From Oscillospiraceae bacterium (GTDB taxonomy: Bacteria > Bacillota > Clostridia > Oscillospirales > CAG-272), in assembly GCA_015063625.1 (NCBI GenBank), contig SVTT01000011.1, positions 1 through 62,287 on the forward strand: a stretch of 62,287 bases of DNA. Direction: 5' to 3'. The translations under genes were made by a program, and so were the position numbers. Every line of letters starts with the position of its first letter. The stretch's first letter is position 1. Below, piece after piece: positions 1-7,430 of the stretch. Under the pieces are notes generated by a model, which made no database searches, was not told the DNA's origin, and saw nothing but the letters and a program-made list of their open reading frames with translations.

Positions 1-83
1 CAAGGGCGCGAAGTCAAGTGCGGACTTTACAAGCGCACTTGCCGCCGAAAGCGCTGAAAATCAGGGCTTTCGGGCGGGTTCAG

Positions 84-117
84 ATCACTCCCTCTTGCCT
101 AGGCAAGAGGGAGTGAT
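84..117. repeat. Perfect 34-bp palindrome
   Basis: A 17-bp sequence beginning ATCACTCCCTCTTGC is followed with no spacer by its exact reverse complement. It lies downstream of the minus-strand Mur-ligase-like gene, between repeat-derived sequences. There is no T-run on either side, so it is not a classical terminator. It could form a hairpin in RNA or a cruciform in DNA. Function unknown. Confidence 0.8.
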
Positions 118-141
118 CCGAACTCGGATAACATCATACAT

Positions 142-222
142 GGTAGGGGCTGGCGCCCACGACAGCCCATCACAAACGAACGGTGCCCATGAACGGGTCG
201 TCAGAGGGCGCCGACCCCTACC
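142..222 (-). mobile_element. Short dispersed inverted-repeat element (MITE-like), copy 1
   Basis: An 81-bp element with near-perfect terminal inverted repeats: GGTAGGGGCTGGCGCC on the left and the complement of GGTAGGGGTCGGCGCC on the right. Related copies occur at 45706-45811 and 58907-59134 in the opposite orientation. Shared flanking text (CGCCCGAAAGCC... on one side, a GTATGAT motif on the other) suggests a larger repeat context. No coding capacity. Apart from this copy, the palindrome at 84-117 and the terminator at 354-387, the stretch 1-391 holds nothing I can identify. Confidence 0.65.
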
Positions 223-353
223 GGGTTGATCATATTCGAAAATACCGCAAAGCGCCGAGGGGTCGGTCGCTGAAAATCATGGTGTTCGCGCGTGCTTTAC
301 GGGCGCTTTTGCCCCTGCTCTCTTTGTGAAGTCCCACCCTTTTCAAACGCGAA

Positions 354-387
354 AAGACCCACATGCGACAATTCACACGTGGGTCTT
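354..387 (-). terminator. Terminator of the Mur-ligase-like gene
   Basis: The arms AAGACCCAC and GTGGGTCTT are followed on the minus strand by TTTTCGCG, immediately after the stop codon of the minus-strand gene at 392. Confidence 0.6.
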
Positions 388-391
388 GATA

Positions 392-1840
392 TCAAAGCAT
401 ACGGGCGAGTGCTTCTCTTGCCACGGCACGGTCGCAAAAGGGCTCTCTTTTTCCCGCAACAAGCTGGGTTTCGTCAGTCGCCTTACCGAGGATGAGCAGC
501 ACGTCATGCGGGCGAAGCTCGCCGACCGCCTCCTCGATCGCCGTTTTGCGATCCCCTATAAACCGATAGCGGGCGCGATCCTCCACGTCGGCGACCATAT
601 CCCGAAAGATCTGCTCGGGATCCTCCCCGTCCGGATCATCTGCCGTGAAATAGGCGAAATCGGCATAAGCGACCGCCGCCGCACCCAGCGGTGCACGTCG
701 CGACAGGGCTCTGCCCCCAACCGACCCGAGCAGAACGCACACCCTCCCCTCAAAGAAGGTGCGCAGCGCGGCGAGGACACGAATCAGCGCCTTTTCCTCA
801 TATGCCGTGTCAAGGAAAACCGTCCTCCCACCGCCCGATGCGATCGGCTCCATTCTCCCCGTGTGGGGAAAGGGCGTCAGTGTCTCGCAGATCTCCTTGA
901 GTGTCATGCCCGCAGCAAGCGCAAGCGATGCCGCAGCAACCAGATTCCGCACGGCAAAAGGTGCGGGAACGGGGCAAAAAACAGGCTGTTCCTCACCGCC
1001 GTGGCAAAGCAAAAAACGATAGCCAATGTGGGGACCGTTTGTGCACGGCGTCAGCCCTCTCATGCCGATCTCGCCGCCCTCTCCGTAGCTGACCTCTCTT
1101 CCGTCTGCGGCAAATTCGCAAAAGCCCGAGGGGAGAAGTGCGATGGGCGCACCCGTATGAAACAGCTTCTGCTTAGCGGCATAATAAGCCTCTCGGTCCG
1201 GGTGAAGCCCCTTGCCGATATGGTGAGGCTCAAGGTTGGTGAGCAATACGGCGGCAAAGGCAATGCCGCGATGCGCCTCATAGCGCAGCTGATAAGCAGA
1301 AAGCTCCAGCACTGCAAAATCGGCGCCCTCTTTTCTGAACAAAGCAAGCTCTCGCGCAAGGTCTGCGGCATTCGGTGCGATGGCACCAGCCGTCTTCACG
1401 CACCCCGAGGGGGACACGACGCCATCCGTGGTCACGGCACCCGTGCGCCAGCCCTTACCTTGCAGCATTGCCACGAGCATACGGGCAACCGAGGTCTTTC
1501 CGTGCGTGCCCGTGATACCGAGCACCGTCATATGTCTTGCCGGTTCACCGTAGCAGCGCTGACTCAGTATGCCGAGCAGTGCGGCAGGCTCCTCGCAGAT
1601 CAACACATCGGCATCCGACGGCAAGGAGAGTCGCCGAGCGCAAAGAAAGGAACGGCATCCGCGCGCATAGGCAAAGGGCGCACCGTCAGCACCGCTTTCC
1701 ACAGCGGTATCAAGACAAACGTAAAGGGCGTTTTCCGATGCCGTATCAGGGGTCGTGACCACATCGGTGATCTCACGGCCGCACAGGGCAGCCCCGGGCG
1801 GCAAGGGCAGCAGCCCCAGAAAAAGTGCCTCTCCCGTCAC
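392..1840 (-). CDS. Mur ligase family protein (MurE-like, divergent)
   Basis: ATP-dependent amide ligase of the Mur family, 482 aa. The N-terminal third is a MurE-like uridine-nucleotide domain. The P-loop GITGTHGKTS is at residues 108-117. The segment near 201-227 (TNLEPHH... ending AAKQKLF) matches the Mur central domain, with the Lys that is normally carbamylated at about 223. The C-terminal ligase domain starts around GRMEPI. The MurE motif DNPR, which selects diaminopimelate, is replaced here by DDPD, and the usual DYAHTPD segment reads DTAYEEK, so the substrate is unlikely to be the standard one. Its ATG overlaps the stop of the upstream gene as ATGA, which implies translational coupling. 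It is probably not the housekeeping murE. The amino acid or peptide substrate cannot be read from the sequence. Confidence 0.85.
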   Translation of the reverse strand: MTGEALFLGLLPLPPGAALCGREITDVVTTPDTASENALYVCLDTAVESGADGAPFAYARGCRSFLCARRLSLPSDADVLICEEPAALLGILSQRCYGEPARHMTVLGITGTHGKTSVARMLVAMLQGKGWRTGAVTTDGVVSPSGCVKTAGAIAPNAADLARELALFRKEGADFAVLELSAYQLRYEAHRGIAFAAVLLTNLEPHHIGKGLHPDREAYYAAKQKLFHTGAPIALLPSGFCEFAADGREVSYGEGGEIGMRGLTPCTNGPHIGYRFLLCHGGEEQPVFCPVPAPFAVRNLVAAASLALAAGMTLKEICETLTPFPHTGRMEPIASGGGRTVFLDTAYEEKALIRVLAALRTFFEGRVCVLLGSVGGRALSRRAPLGAAAVAYADFAYFTADDPDGEDPEQIFRDMVADVEDRARYRFIGDRKTAIEEAVGELRPHDVLLILGKATDETQLVAGKREPFCDRAVAREALARML

Positions 1841-2202
1841 TCGCGTGCCCTCCCCTCCAGAAGCATCTCAGCTCGGCGCAAAATAAAGTGCGGCTCGAGC
1901 TCCTTGCGTCGGCGCTCGAAAAATCCGTGATAGGCATCGTCGCAGAGAACCAGCATCGGCACACGCATGCCGCTTTCATCATCAAGATCACACAGGATCG
2001 AAAACAAAATGTCGTCCGAAAGCGACGGCGGCGCATTGATCAGTCTGACCGCCGGCAAAAAGCGGAGCGTGAGCGCGCGCTTCCCCGTCAGGACCGTGCT
2101 GCACACCCCATAATGCTTTTCAAACTGCCGTACACAAGCATGGCAGAGCGTATTAGACCCAAGCAGCACGGGATACAGACAGTCCCTTAGCAGCTCCTTC
2201 AT
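1837..2202 (-). CDS. Short protein resembling the N-terminal domain of ATP-grasp carboxylate-amine ligases
   Basis: A 121-aa protein starting at the ATG at 2202, behind a good ribosome binding site (AAGGAGAGG). The opening (YPVLLGSN, then FEKHYGV) and the end (LVLCDDAY, then LEPHFILR) resemble the pre-ATP-grasp domain of clostridial carboxylate-amine ligases, which are usually about 400 aa and often stand beside MurE-like genes. Here the ORF stops where the ATP-grasp domain should begin and runs straight into the Mur-like gene (ATGA overlap). No ATP-binding or catalytic segment is present. It is either a domain-reduced partner protein or the remnant of a full ligase. The assignment rests on motif resemblance only. 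Confidence 0.55.
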   Translation of the reverse strand: MKELLRDCLYPVLLGSNTLCHACVRQFEKHYGVCSTVLTGKRALTLRFLPAVRLINAPPSLSDDILFSILCDLDDESGMRVPMLVLCDDAYHGFFERRRKELEPHFILRRAEMLLEGRARE

Positions 2203-2236
2203 GCAAAGCACCTCTCCTTCCGCTTCAACTGCTATT

Positions 2237-2265
2237 AGTATACACGCTATCACACATTAAAACAA
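2237..2265 (-). promoter_or_regulatory. Promoter of the ATP-grasp-like/Mur-ligase pair
   Basis: On the minus strand, TTGTTT (2260-2265), a 17-nt spacer and TATACT (2237-2242), about 35 nt upstream of the start at 2202. Confidence 0.6.
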
Positions 2266-2293
2266 GCGAATTTTGTTGTTTTCCAAAATTATC

Positions 2294-2322
2294 TTGCGCA
2301 AAGCAAAAAAATACTCTATAAT
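2294..2322 (+). promoter_or_regulatory. Promoter of the GNAT gene
   Basis: TTGCGC, a 17-nt spacer and TATAAT, 25 nt upstream of the GTG start. It is back to back with the minus-strand promoter at 2237-2265. Confidence 0.65.
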
Positions 2323-2347
2323 AAGTGAGAAGAGGGGAGGCGTTACC

Positions 2348-2923
2348 GTGAAAAAGGAAAATCTGTTACATATCTTTTCCCGTATGCCGCAGCTGGAGAC
2401 CGAGCGCCTTTTGCTTCGTCCCATGCGCGTTACCGACGCGCAGGATATGTTTGAATACGCCAAAAGCGAGGAGGTCACCCGCTATTTGCTCTGGCGTCCC
2501 CACCCCGACGTTGCCTACACCCGTTCCTATCTGGAATACCTTGCGGGGCGCTACCGTCTTGGGACCTGCTACGAATGGGCAGTGACCCTGAAGCAGGAGA
2601 AGCGGATGATCGGCACCTGCGGCTTTGCAAGCATCTCCTGCCCCGACAACACCGCCGAGCTTGGCTATGTGCTCAACCCCCGTTACCGCGGTATGGGGCT
2701 GATGCCCGAGGCGGCAAAACGCGTGATGCGCTTTGGCTTTGACGTGATGAATCTCCATCGCATTGAGGCGCGCTACATGGTAGGAAACGACGCGTCCTTA
2801 CAGGTCATGAAAAAGCTTGGCATGCGCTTTGAGGGTGTGAAGCGCGAGTCAATGCTGGTCAAGGGCGCTTATCGCGATATTGCCACCTGCGCCATTCTCG
2901 CGCGCGAATTCCGCCATGAATAA
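2348..2923 (+). CDS. GNAT family N-acetyltransferase (RimJ/RimL-like)
   Basis: A 191-aa acetyl-CoA-dependent N-acetyltransferase of the GNAT_3 type. Visible family segments are LETERLLLRPM near the N-terminus, the strand IGTCGFASI, the acetyl-CoA loop region YRGMGLMPEAAKRV, and the C-terminal block IEARYMVGNDASLQVMKKLG. I chose the GTG at 2348, which has AGGGGAGG upstream and lies downstream of the promoter. The longer in-frame extension would begin upstream of the promoter -10. The substrate (ribosomal protein N-terminus or a small molecule) cannot be inferred. The rubrerythrin gene follows 55 nt later. Confidence 0.85.
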   Translation: MKKENLLHIFSRMPQLETERLLLRPMRVTDAQDMFEYAKSEEVTRYLLWRPHPDVAYTRSYLEYLAGRYRLGTCYEWAVTLKQEKRMIGTCGFASISCPDNTAELGYVLNPRYRGMGLMPEAAKRVMRFGFDVMNLHRIEARYMVGNDASLQVMKKLGMRFEGVKRESMLVKGAYRDIATCAILAREFRHE

Positions 2924-2940
2924 ACATCGTTCACCCTGTC

Positions 2941-2978
2941 AATAATCCTCCTTGCAAATATTTGCAAGGAGGATTATT
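2941..2978 (+). promoter_or_regulatory. Perfect 38-bp palindrome containing the rubrerythrin Shine-Dalgarno site
   Basis: The 19 bases 2941-2959 (AATAATCCTCCTTGC...) are the exact reverse complement of 2960-2978. The right arm contains AAGGAGG and ends directly against the ATG at 2979. If transcribed, the ribosome binding site would be fully paired. As DNA it could be a dimeric operator. It does not match the PerR box. Confidence 0.8.
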
Positions 2979-3542
2979 ATGGCATCATATCTCAACACAA
3001 AAGTCGATATTGAGAAGCTCAAGGGCAGCAAGACCGAGCAGAATCTGCACACGGCACTGAGCGGCGAATCCCAAGCCTATCTGCGTTACAGGTGGTTTGA
3101 AAGCAAGGCGAAGAGCGACGGCTACGTCGAGATCTCGCGTCTGTTCGGCGAAACGGCGGCAAACGAACAGGAGCATGCCGAGATCTGGTTTCGCTACCTC
3201 GGTGGCTGGAGCTCGACCGAAAGAAATCTGGAGGCTGCGGCATCGGGCGAGCATTTTGAATGGGAAACCATGTACGCCGACTTTGAAAAGGAGGCACGCG
3301 CCGAGGGCTTTGACATGATCGCCGATCTTTTCCACCGCGTTGCCACCATCGAAAAGCAGCATGAAGAAAACTACCGAAAAAAGCTTCAGCAGTTAAAGGA
3401 CGACAAGGTCTTTTCCGCCGAGAGCGAGGACACCCGCTGGATCTGTCTGAATTGCGGCTATGTCGTCAAAGGCAAGGAGCCCCCTGCCATTTGCCCCACC
3501 TGCACTCATCCGCGCGGCTATTTTGCCCGCTATACGGAGTGA
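2979..3542 (+). CDS. rbr: Rubrerythrin
   Basis: A 187-aa non-haem iron peroxidase used by anaerobes to reduce hydrogen peroxide. The ferritin-like four-helix domain (about residues 15-145) carries diiron ligands in the GESQAYLRY, EQEHAE and EKQHEE segments. The C-terminal rubredoxin-like domain has Cys156/Cys159 (CLNC) and Cys172/Cys175 (CPTC). The ATG at 2979 is chosen because AAGGAGG sits 6-8 nt upstream; a longer frame from 2952 would begin inside the palindrome. It may be co-transcribed with the preceding GNAT gene. The start is immediately preceded by a perfect palindrome that hides the ribosome binding site, so translational or operator control is likely. Confidence 0.93.
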   Translation: MASYLNTKVDIEKLKGSKTEQNLHTALSGESQAYLRYRWFESKAKSDGYVEISRLFGETAANEQEHAEIWFRYLGGWSSTERNLEAAASGEHFEWETMYADFEKEARAEGFDMIADLFHRVATIEKQHEENYRKKLQQLKDDKVFSAESEDTRWICLNCGYVVKGKEPPAICPTCTHPRGYFARYTE

Positions 3543-3600
3543 GTTTTCGGCAAAAAATCGCTTTGACGGATGTCTGCCGCGAGGCAACTTCACATGCAGG

Positions 3601-3638
3601 AAAAGGGACGGAGAAATTTTCATTTCTCCGTCCCTTTT
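3601..3638. terminator. Bidirectional terminator hairpin
   Basis: A perfect 17-bp stem (AAAAGGGACGGAGAAAT and its complement) with a 4-nt loop and T-runs on both strands. It lies between rbr and the converging spoVAE gene. Confidence 0.85.
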
Positions 3639-3763
3639 CTATTGCGCGAGGGGCGAAAAGCTGCCTTGCCGCCCCAAGCGTCGAAAACGGTAAGAGACAC
3701 CGTTCGGGATCTTGGGAGCAGCAAAATCACATGCTCCCTTTGGACTGCCCGAGCGTGTTTTTC

Positions 3764-4138
3764 TTATTTGCCGCGGGGCTTTCCGCCGTGGCAGACTGCC
3801 GCGGCGATAAGTCCGAACACCAAGGCAGCCGCAGTTCCGCCCGCCGCGGCAGTCAGGCTACCCGTGAAGATGCCGATGACGCCTCTCTCATCCACTGCCC
3901 TGCGCACGCCCTTCGCGATCAGGTAGCCAAAGCCCGTCAGCGGTGTGGTTGCACCTGCGCCCGCAAACTCCACCAAGGGGCGGTAAATACCGATGGCACC
4001 CAGCAGAACGCCCGCCACCACGTAACCGACAAGAATGCGCGCGGGGGTCAGCTTGGTTTTATCGATGAGGATCTGCGCCACCACCGAAAAGGCTCCCCCC
4101 ACCAAAAAAGCCCATAACAGCTTCAATACGATCTCCAT
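3764..4138 (-). CDS. spoVAE: Stage V sporulation protein AE
   Basis: A 124-aa membrane protein of the SpoVA complex, which moves Ca-dipicolinic acid across the inner spore membrane. It has about four hydrophobic segments with the family pattern WAFLVGGAFSVVAQ, then LVGYVVAGVLLGAIGIY, a GAGATTPLTGFGY loop, and a C-terminal GSLTAAAGGTAAALVFG segment. The start overlaps the end of spoVAD by 16 nt, so the two are co-translated. spoVAC, which usually precedes spoVAD, is not beside them. Confidence 0.9.
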   Translation of the reverse strand: MEIVLKLLWAFLVGGAFSVVAQILIDKTKLTPARILVGYVVAGVLLGAIGIYRPLVEFAGAGATTPLTGFGYLIAKGVRRAVDERGVIGIFTGSLTAAAGGTAAALVFGLIAAAVCHGGKPRGK

Positions 4139-5148
4139 TCCGATCCCTCCTCCTTTGCCGTGAGCTCAACCAGATGTGCAATGGCAGGGATATATTCTCC
4201 CTGCTGAATGCTTTGCGGGCTCATCATCGCGCCCGTACCGATCAGCAGAATGCGCTTCAGCTCACCCCTTGCAAGCTTAGGCAGAAGATACGAGGCGAGC
4301 ACCGCCGCCGAGCAGCCGCACCCTGAGCCGCCCGCATGCGTGTCCTGCGTATCGCGGCTATAGATCATCATGCCGCAATCGTTATAAACAGAGCGAATGT
4401 CTACCCCCTCGATCCTCATGAGATCGCACAGAATATCGCCCCCCTCGTAGCCAAGATCACCCGTGGCGATCAGGTCAAAATCATGGGGCTCTGTACCGCT
4501 CTCATCAAAGAAACGGAGCAGCGTTTCTGCCGTGGCAGGCGCCATTGCCGCCCCCATATTCGCCGCATCCCGAATCCCCTTTTCCTTCACCTTGCCCGGC
4601 ATGACACTGCGAATCAGTGCCATGGAGCGCTCCGCCTCACCGACCACAAACGCTCCCGCCCCCGTCACCGTCCACTGTGCCGTAGGGGCGCGCTGAGCAC
4701 CGTACTCAAGCGGAGAGCGATACTGCCGCTCGGCGGTACAGTTGTGCGAGGAGGCAATCGCTGCCGCACGGTCAAAATAGCCCCCCGAAACCGTCATTGC
4801 CGCTAAGATCAAGCCCTCCGCCGCCGTGGAGCACGCCCCATAAAGCCCGAAATACGGCACGTTAAAGTCCTTTAAGCCATATGCCGCACCGACGCATTGG
4901 TTGAGAAGATCCCCCGCAAAGATCGCCCCCAGCGCACCATCATCCATATTTCCCTTGGCAAGCGCGGTATTCAAGGCAATACGCTGCATCTCTGCCTCCG
5001 CCTTTTCCCAGGTCCTTTGTCCGAAGCGGTCATCCTCACTGTGCATGTCAAAATGATCGCCGAGGGGTCCTTTTTTCTCGGTGCGCCCCACTGCCGAAGC
5101 GGCGCAAAGAATGCCGCAATTTGTTTTGATCCATGTTTTTTTCATCAT
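4123..5148 (-). CDS. spoVAD: Stage V sporulation protein AD
   Basis: A 341-aa soluble, thiolase-fold member of the SpoVA complex that binds dipicolinic acid in the sporulating cell. Family segments are the YGACSTAAEGLILAA block (the Cys equivalent to the thiolase site), SSHNCTAERQYR, GDLGYEGGDIL and the C-terminal GTGAMMSPQS. Two adjacent ATG codons occur at 5148 and 5145, with AGAGGTGG just upstream. I report 5148, but 5145 has the better spacing. An in-frame extension to 5301 has no ribosome binding site and runs through a terminator. Expression is expected in the forespore (sigma-G); I could not identify a clear sigma-G promoter. Confidence 0.93.
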   Translation of the reverse strand: MMKKTWIKTNCGILCAASAVGRTEKKGPLGDHFDMHSEDDRFGQRTWEKAEAEMQRIALNTALAKGNMDDGALGAIFAGDLLNQCVGAAYGLKDFNVPYFGLYGACSTAAEGLILAAMTVSGGYFDRAAAIASSHNCTAERQYRSPLEYGAQRAPTAQWTVTGAGAFVVGEAERSMALIRSVMPGKVKEKGIRDAANMGAAMAPATAETLLRFFDESGTEPHDFDLIATGDLGYEGGDILCDLMRIEGVDIRSVYNDCGMMIYSRDTQDTHAGGSGCGCSAAVLASYLLPKLARGELKRILLIGTGAMMSPQSIQQGEYIPAIAHLVELTAKEEGSEWRSY

Positions 5149-5215
5149 ACCACCTCTCTTTTGTATATTTTGCCACCCTTTCCTCTTTTTATACGACGAG
5201 GAAAAAAAGACCGTC

Positions 5216-5260
5216 AAAAAAGCTCTCCCCGACCCTTTATGGTCGGGGAGAGCTTTTTTA
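5216..5260 (-). terminator. Terminator after the 177-aa membrane protein gene
   Basis: AGCTCTCCCCGACC and its exact complement flank a 6-nt loop. The hairpin is followed by a T-run on the minus strand and also has T-residues on the plus side. Confidence 0.9.
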
Positions 5261-5791
5261 TTCATCTCTGAAAAAAACGAAGCGACGTCGCCAGCGCGCA
5301 TAGTACACGGTGATCAGACGGGTCAAAGCCACGTCGTAAAGCACGAAAACAGGCATGCCGATCAGCAACAGCCAATAATGCCACGCGGCAACCGTTTCGC
5401 TTGGCAGAAAAAAGCGCAACGAGAGAAACACAGCAACAAAAAGCCCAACGCCAAAGACAATAAGCTTGACAAGCCATGCAAGAGGCTTCTTCAAGTGTCC
5501 CTCACAACGCGCCTTTACGATCGGATAATAGCCCGCAAAAAGTGCGTAAATCAGCGCAGGAGTCTTAACGGGCAGAAGCAGCAGGGCAAGCACGGAGGTC
5601 ACGGCGTAGATGAGATAAGGGTACTTCCCCTTCATCTCAATGACGGCAAAGACCACCGCAAGCGACGCAAGCGCAGCCATGGAGAGGTCAAGCACCTCGA
5701 TGAGAGCGCCGAGCGCCAGCAGGATCACGCTGATCGCACACAGGATCGCCGAGGCGGCGAGATACCGCGTGCTTTTTCTTCTTCTTTGCAT
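5258..5791 (-). CDS. Conserved integral membrane protein, function unknown
   Basis: A 177-aa protein with about six hydrophobic segments. It has a basic N-terminus (QRRRKSTRY), then ILCAISVILLALGALIEVL and further helices, and a basic C-terminal tail (RWRRRF). The opening resembles small clostridial membrane proteins with an ECF S-component-like layout, but no ligand motif is recognisable. It is the last gene of a tight three-gene operon (5 nt after the J-domain gene) and is followed by a strong terminator. Function not assigned. Confidence 0.7.
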   Translation of the reverse strand: MQRRRKSTRYLAASAILCAISVILLALGALIEVLDLSMAALASLAVVFAVIEMKGKYPYLIYAVTSVLALLLLPVKTPALIYALFAGYYPIVKARCEGHLKKPLAWLVKLIVFGVGLFVAVFLSLRFFLPSETVAAWHYWLLLIGMPVFVLYDVALTRLITVYYARWRRRFVFFRDE

Positions 5792-5796
5792 AACGG

Positions 5797-6453
5797 TCAG
5801 CAGCAGGAGATCAGATCGCCGCCGCAGAGCTCACAGCAGCAGTCGGCACAGATGAGCGTGGTGCAAAGATCACAGCCCCCCTCGCGCCTGCCCGTATCGT
5901 AGCCACTGCCGAATTTTTTCGCCTCGGCGTGCATTCTCTGCTTGAAGGTCCAATACTCATGGTTGGAGGGATCCATGCGGCAAGCTGTTTCAAAGGAGCG
6001 CTGTGCGTCCACGTACTGTCCCTTATGAAGCTGAACACAGCCCATGAGGAACACCCACTCAGCGCCGCGATCGGCTTGATCCACCTCGGAGAGCAGGCGC
6101 TCTGCCTCGGTGATATTACGGCTGTTGATGCAATTGCGGATCAGCGTGAATTTGCTCCGCGCCTCCTCGGAATAATGATGGGCAGAGGAGTTGGCGTCCG
6201 GGTCAAAATCGGTACGGTAGCCGCTTCCTCGGGGATCCCCACCCATCGTGTCGCCACCGGCACTGCGCATCCTGCAAATTTCCTCATACGCGGCATTGAC
6301 CTCCTTCATCTTCTCGCTTGCAAGATCGGCAAGGTCGCTGTCACTGTAGCGGTCGGGATGATATTTTCTGGCAAGCTCTCGGTATGCCTTTTTGATGGTT
6401 TCGTCATCGGCGTTGGGTGAAACGCCAAGGATCTTATAAGGGTTGTGATTCAC
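5797..6453 (-). CDS. J-domain protein with cysteine-rich C-terminus
   Basis: A 218-aa DnaJ-like co-chaperone. The J-domain occupies residues 2-70 (NPYKILGV..., HPD motif inside RKYHPDRY), which indicates stimulation of a DnaK-type ATPase. There is no G/F region and no classical DnaJ zinc finger. The middle part is tetratricopeptide-like ([20 protein letters not shown]). The last 25 residues hold about nine cysteines, suggesting metal binding or membrane association. The GTG start at 6453 has GGAGG upstream and overlaps the end of the DUF5685 gene by 20 nt. The arrangement with DUF5685 suggests a shared pathway, which is uncharacterised. Confidence 0.85.
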   Translation of the reverse strand: MNHNPYKILGVSPNADDETIKKAYRELARKYHPDRYSDSDLADLASEKMKEVNAAYEEICRMRSAGGDTMGGDPRGSGYRTDFDPDANSSAHHYSEEARSKFTLIRNCINSRNITEAERLLSEVDQADRGAEWVFLMGCVQLHKGQYVDAQRSFETACRMDPSNHEYWTFKQRMHAEAKKFGSGYDTGRREGGCDLCTTLICADCCCELCGGDLISCC

Positions 6454-7324
6454 TGCTTCCTCCTGTCGGCGTCCCCCCAAACAGTGCCGCATGGGCGGCG
6501 GCGGGCATGCCGAGATACAATATGTTTTTCATGATGGCAAGCTGCTCGGCAGCCTGCTCCCGATCCTCAATGAGATCAAACGCCGCCTCAAGATCACCGA
6601 GGATCAACAGCAGTGCATCCTTGATCGACGCGCGCTCCTGCTCACTCGGCTGACCTCCGTAAAGCAACAAAAAAGGGTTATAATTGCCGCTTTTCCGATC
6701 TCTTTCGAGATCGTCGGCAGCATCCACGGTATAGATAAAGCGACCGACCGCATCTCCGACAGCGCGCGCGATCGCGGCACTTGTTCCCTCAAGCCCCTCG
6801 GCAAGCAGGGCGGCAAGCAATTTACCAAAGAGCTCGGCAGGCCTTGACACCGAGCACACGCGCTCTCGCTCAAGGCAGGACAGCTCCGAGAGACATTCTC
6901 GAACACGAAGGGCAAGGGCGGGCAGCCTTTTGCGTGCACGGCGATAGGCAGAGGCAAAAAACAGACAACGTATGCGTGCGAGCAATCTGCTGATGCCGCG
7001 CCGATCCGCCACGTCATCACGGCACTTTTCATAGGCGAGCAGTGCCGATGCCCGTGCAGCGTAGGAAAGCTGCGCATTCGACTCCATCATCCTGCGTCGG
7101 CGAAGCGGATGAGCGATGCAACGGCGTGCGCGAAAGGAGGGCGCGGTATCGGTCAGCACCATACGAACCGTGGCAAGAAAGGCAAAATCATAGCTGAGAG
7201 AAAGACGAGAGCACTGCCCCGTGCATTTGCCCATGCTGCGACAAAGCCCGCAATAGGTGGCGCGATAATACTCATATTCCCGAACGCGCAGCTCGGACCT
7301 TTGGATCCTGACATAGCCAAACAT
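6434..7324 (-). CDS. DUF5685 family protein
   Basis: A 296-aa protein opening with [20 protein letters not shown] and the CGLCRSMGK motif, the signature of the DUF5685 family found in Clostridia. The fold is largely helical and Arg-rich. The motif [12 protein letters not shown] resembles the Asp-rich metal sites of isoprenoid-synthase-like helical proteins, though this is only a resemblance. ATG 7324 has GGGAGGG upstream. First gene of an operon with the J-domain and membrane-protein genes. Function unknown. Confidence 0.8.
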   Translation of the reverse strand: MFGYVRIQRSELRVREYEYYRATYCGLCRSMGKCTGQCSRLSLSYDFAFLATVRMVLTDTAPSFRARRCIAHPLRRRRMMESNAQLSYAARASALLAYEKCRDDVADRRGISRLLARIRCLFFASAYRRARKRLPALALRVRECLSELSCLERERVCSVSRPAELFGKLLAALLAEGLEGTSAAIARAVGDAVGRFIYTVDAADDLERDRKSGNYNPFLLLYGGQPSEQERASIKDALLLILGDLEAAFDLIEDREQAAEQLAIMKNILYLGMPAAAHAALFGGTPTGGSSESQPL

Positions 7325-7367
7325 GCAAAAGCCCTCCCTGACAGTTTTTTCCGTCCGCAACACTACT

Positions 7368-7396
7368 ATATTACCGCATCAGACGCGAAAATACAA
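7368..7396 (-). promoter_or_regulatory. Putative promoter of the DUF5685 operon
   Basis: On the minus strand, TTGTAT (7391-7396), a 17-nt spacer and TAATAT (7368-7373), 44 nt before the ATG at 7324. Confidence 0.45.
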
Positions 7397-7430
7397 GTCA
7401 CAATTTGTAAACATGCAAAAAAACATACAA

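Noticed and set aside
326-1930. A 534-codon open frame on the plus strand
   Set aside because: It lies exactly antisense to the Mur-ligase-like gene, has no family motifs and is rich in Arg/His/Cys, typical of the mirror frame of a GC-rich gene.
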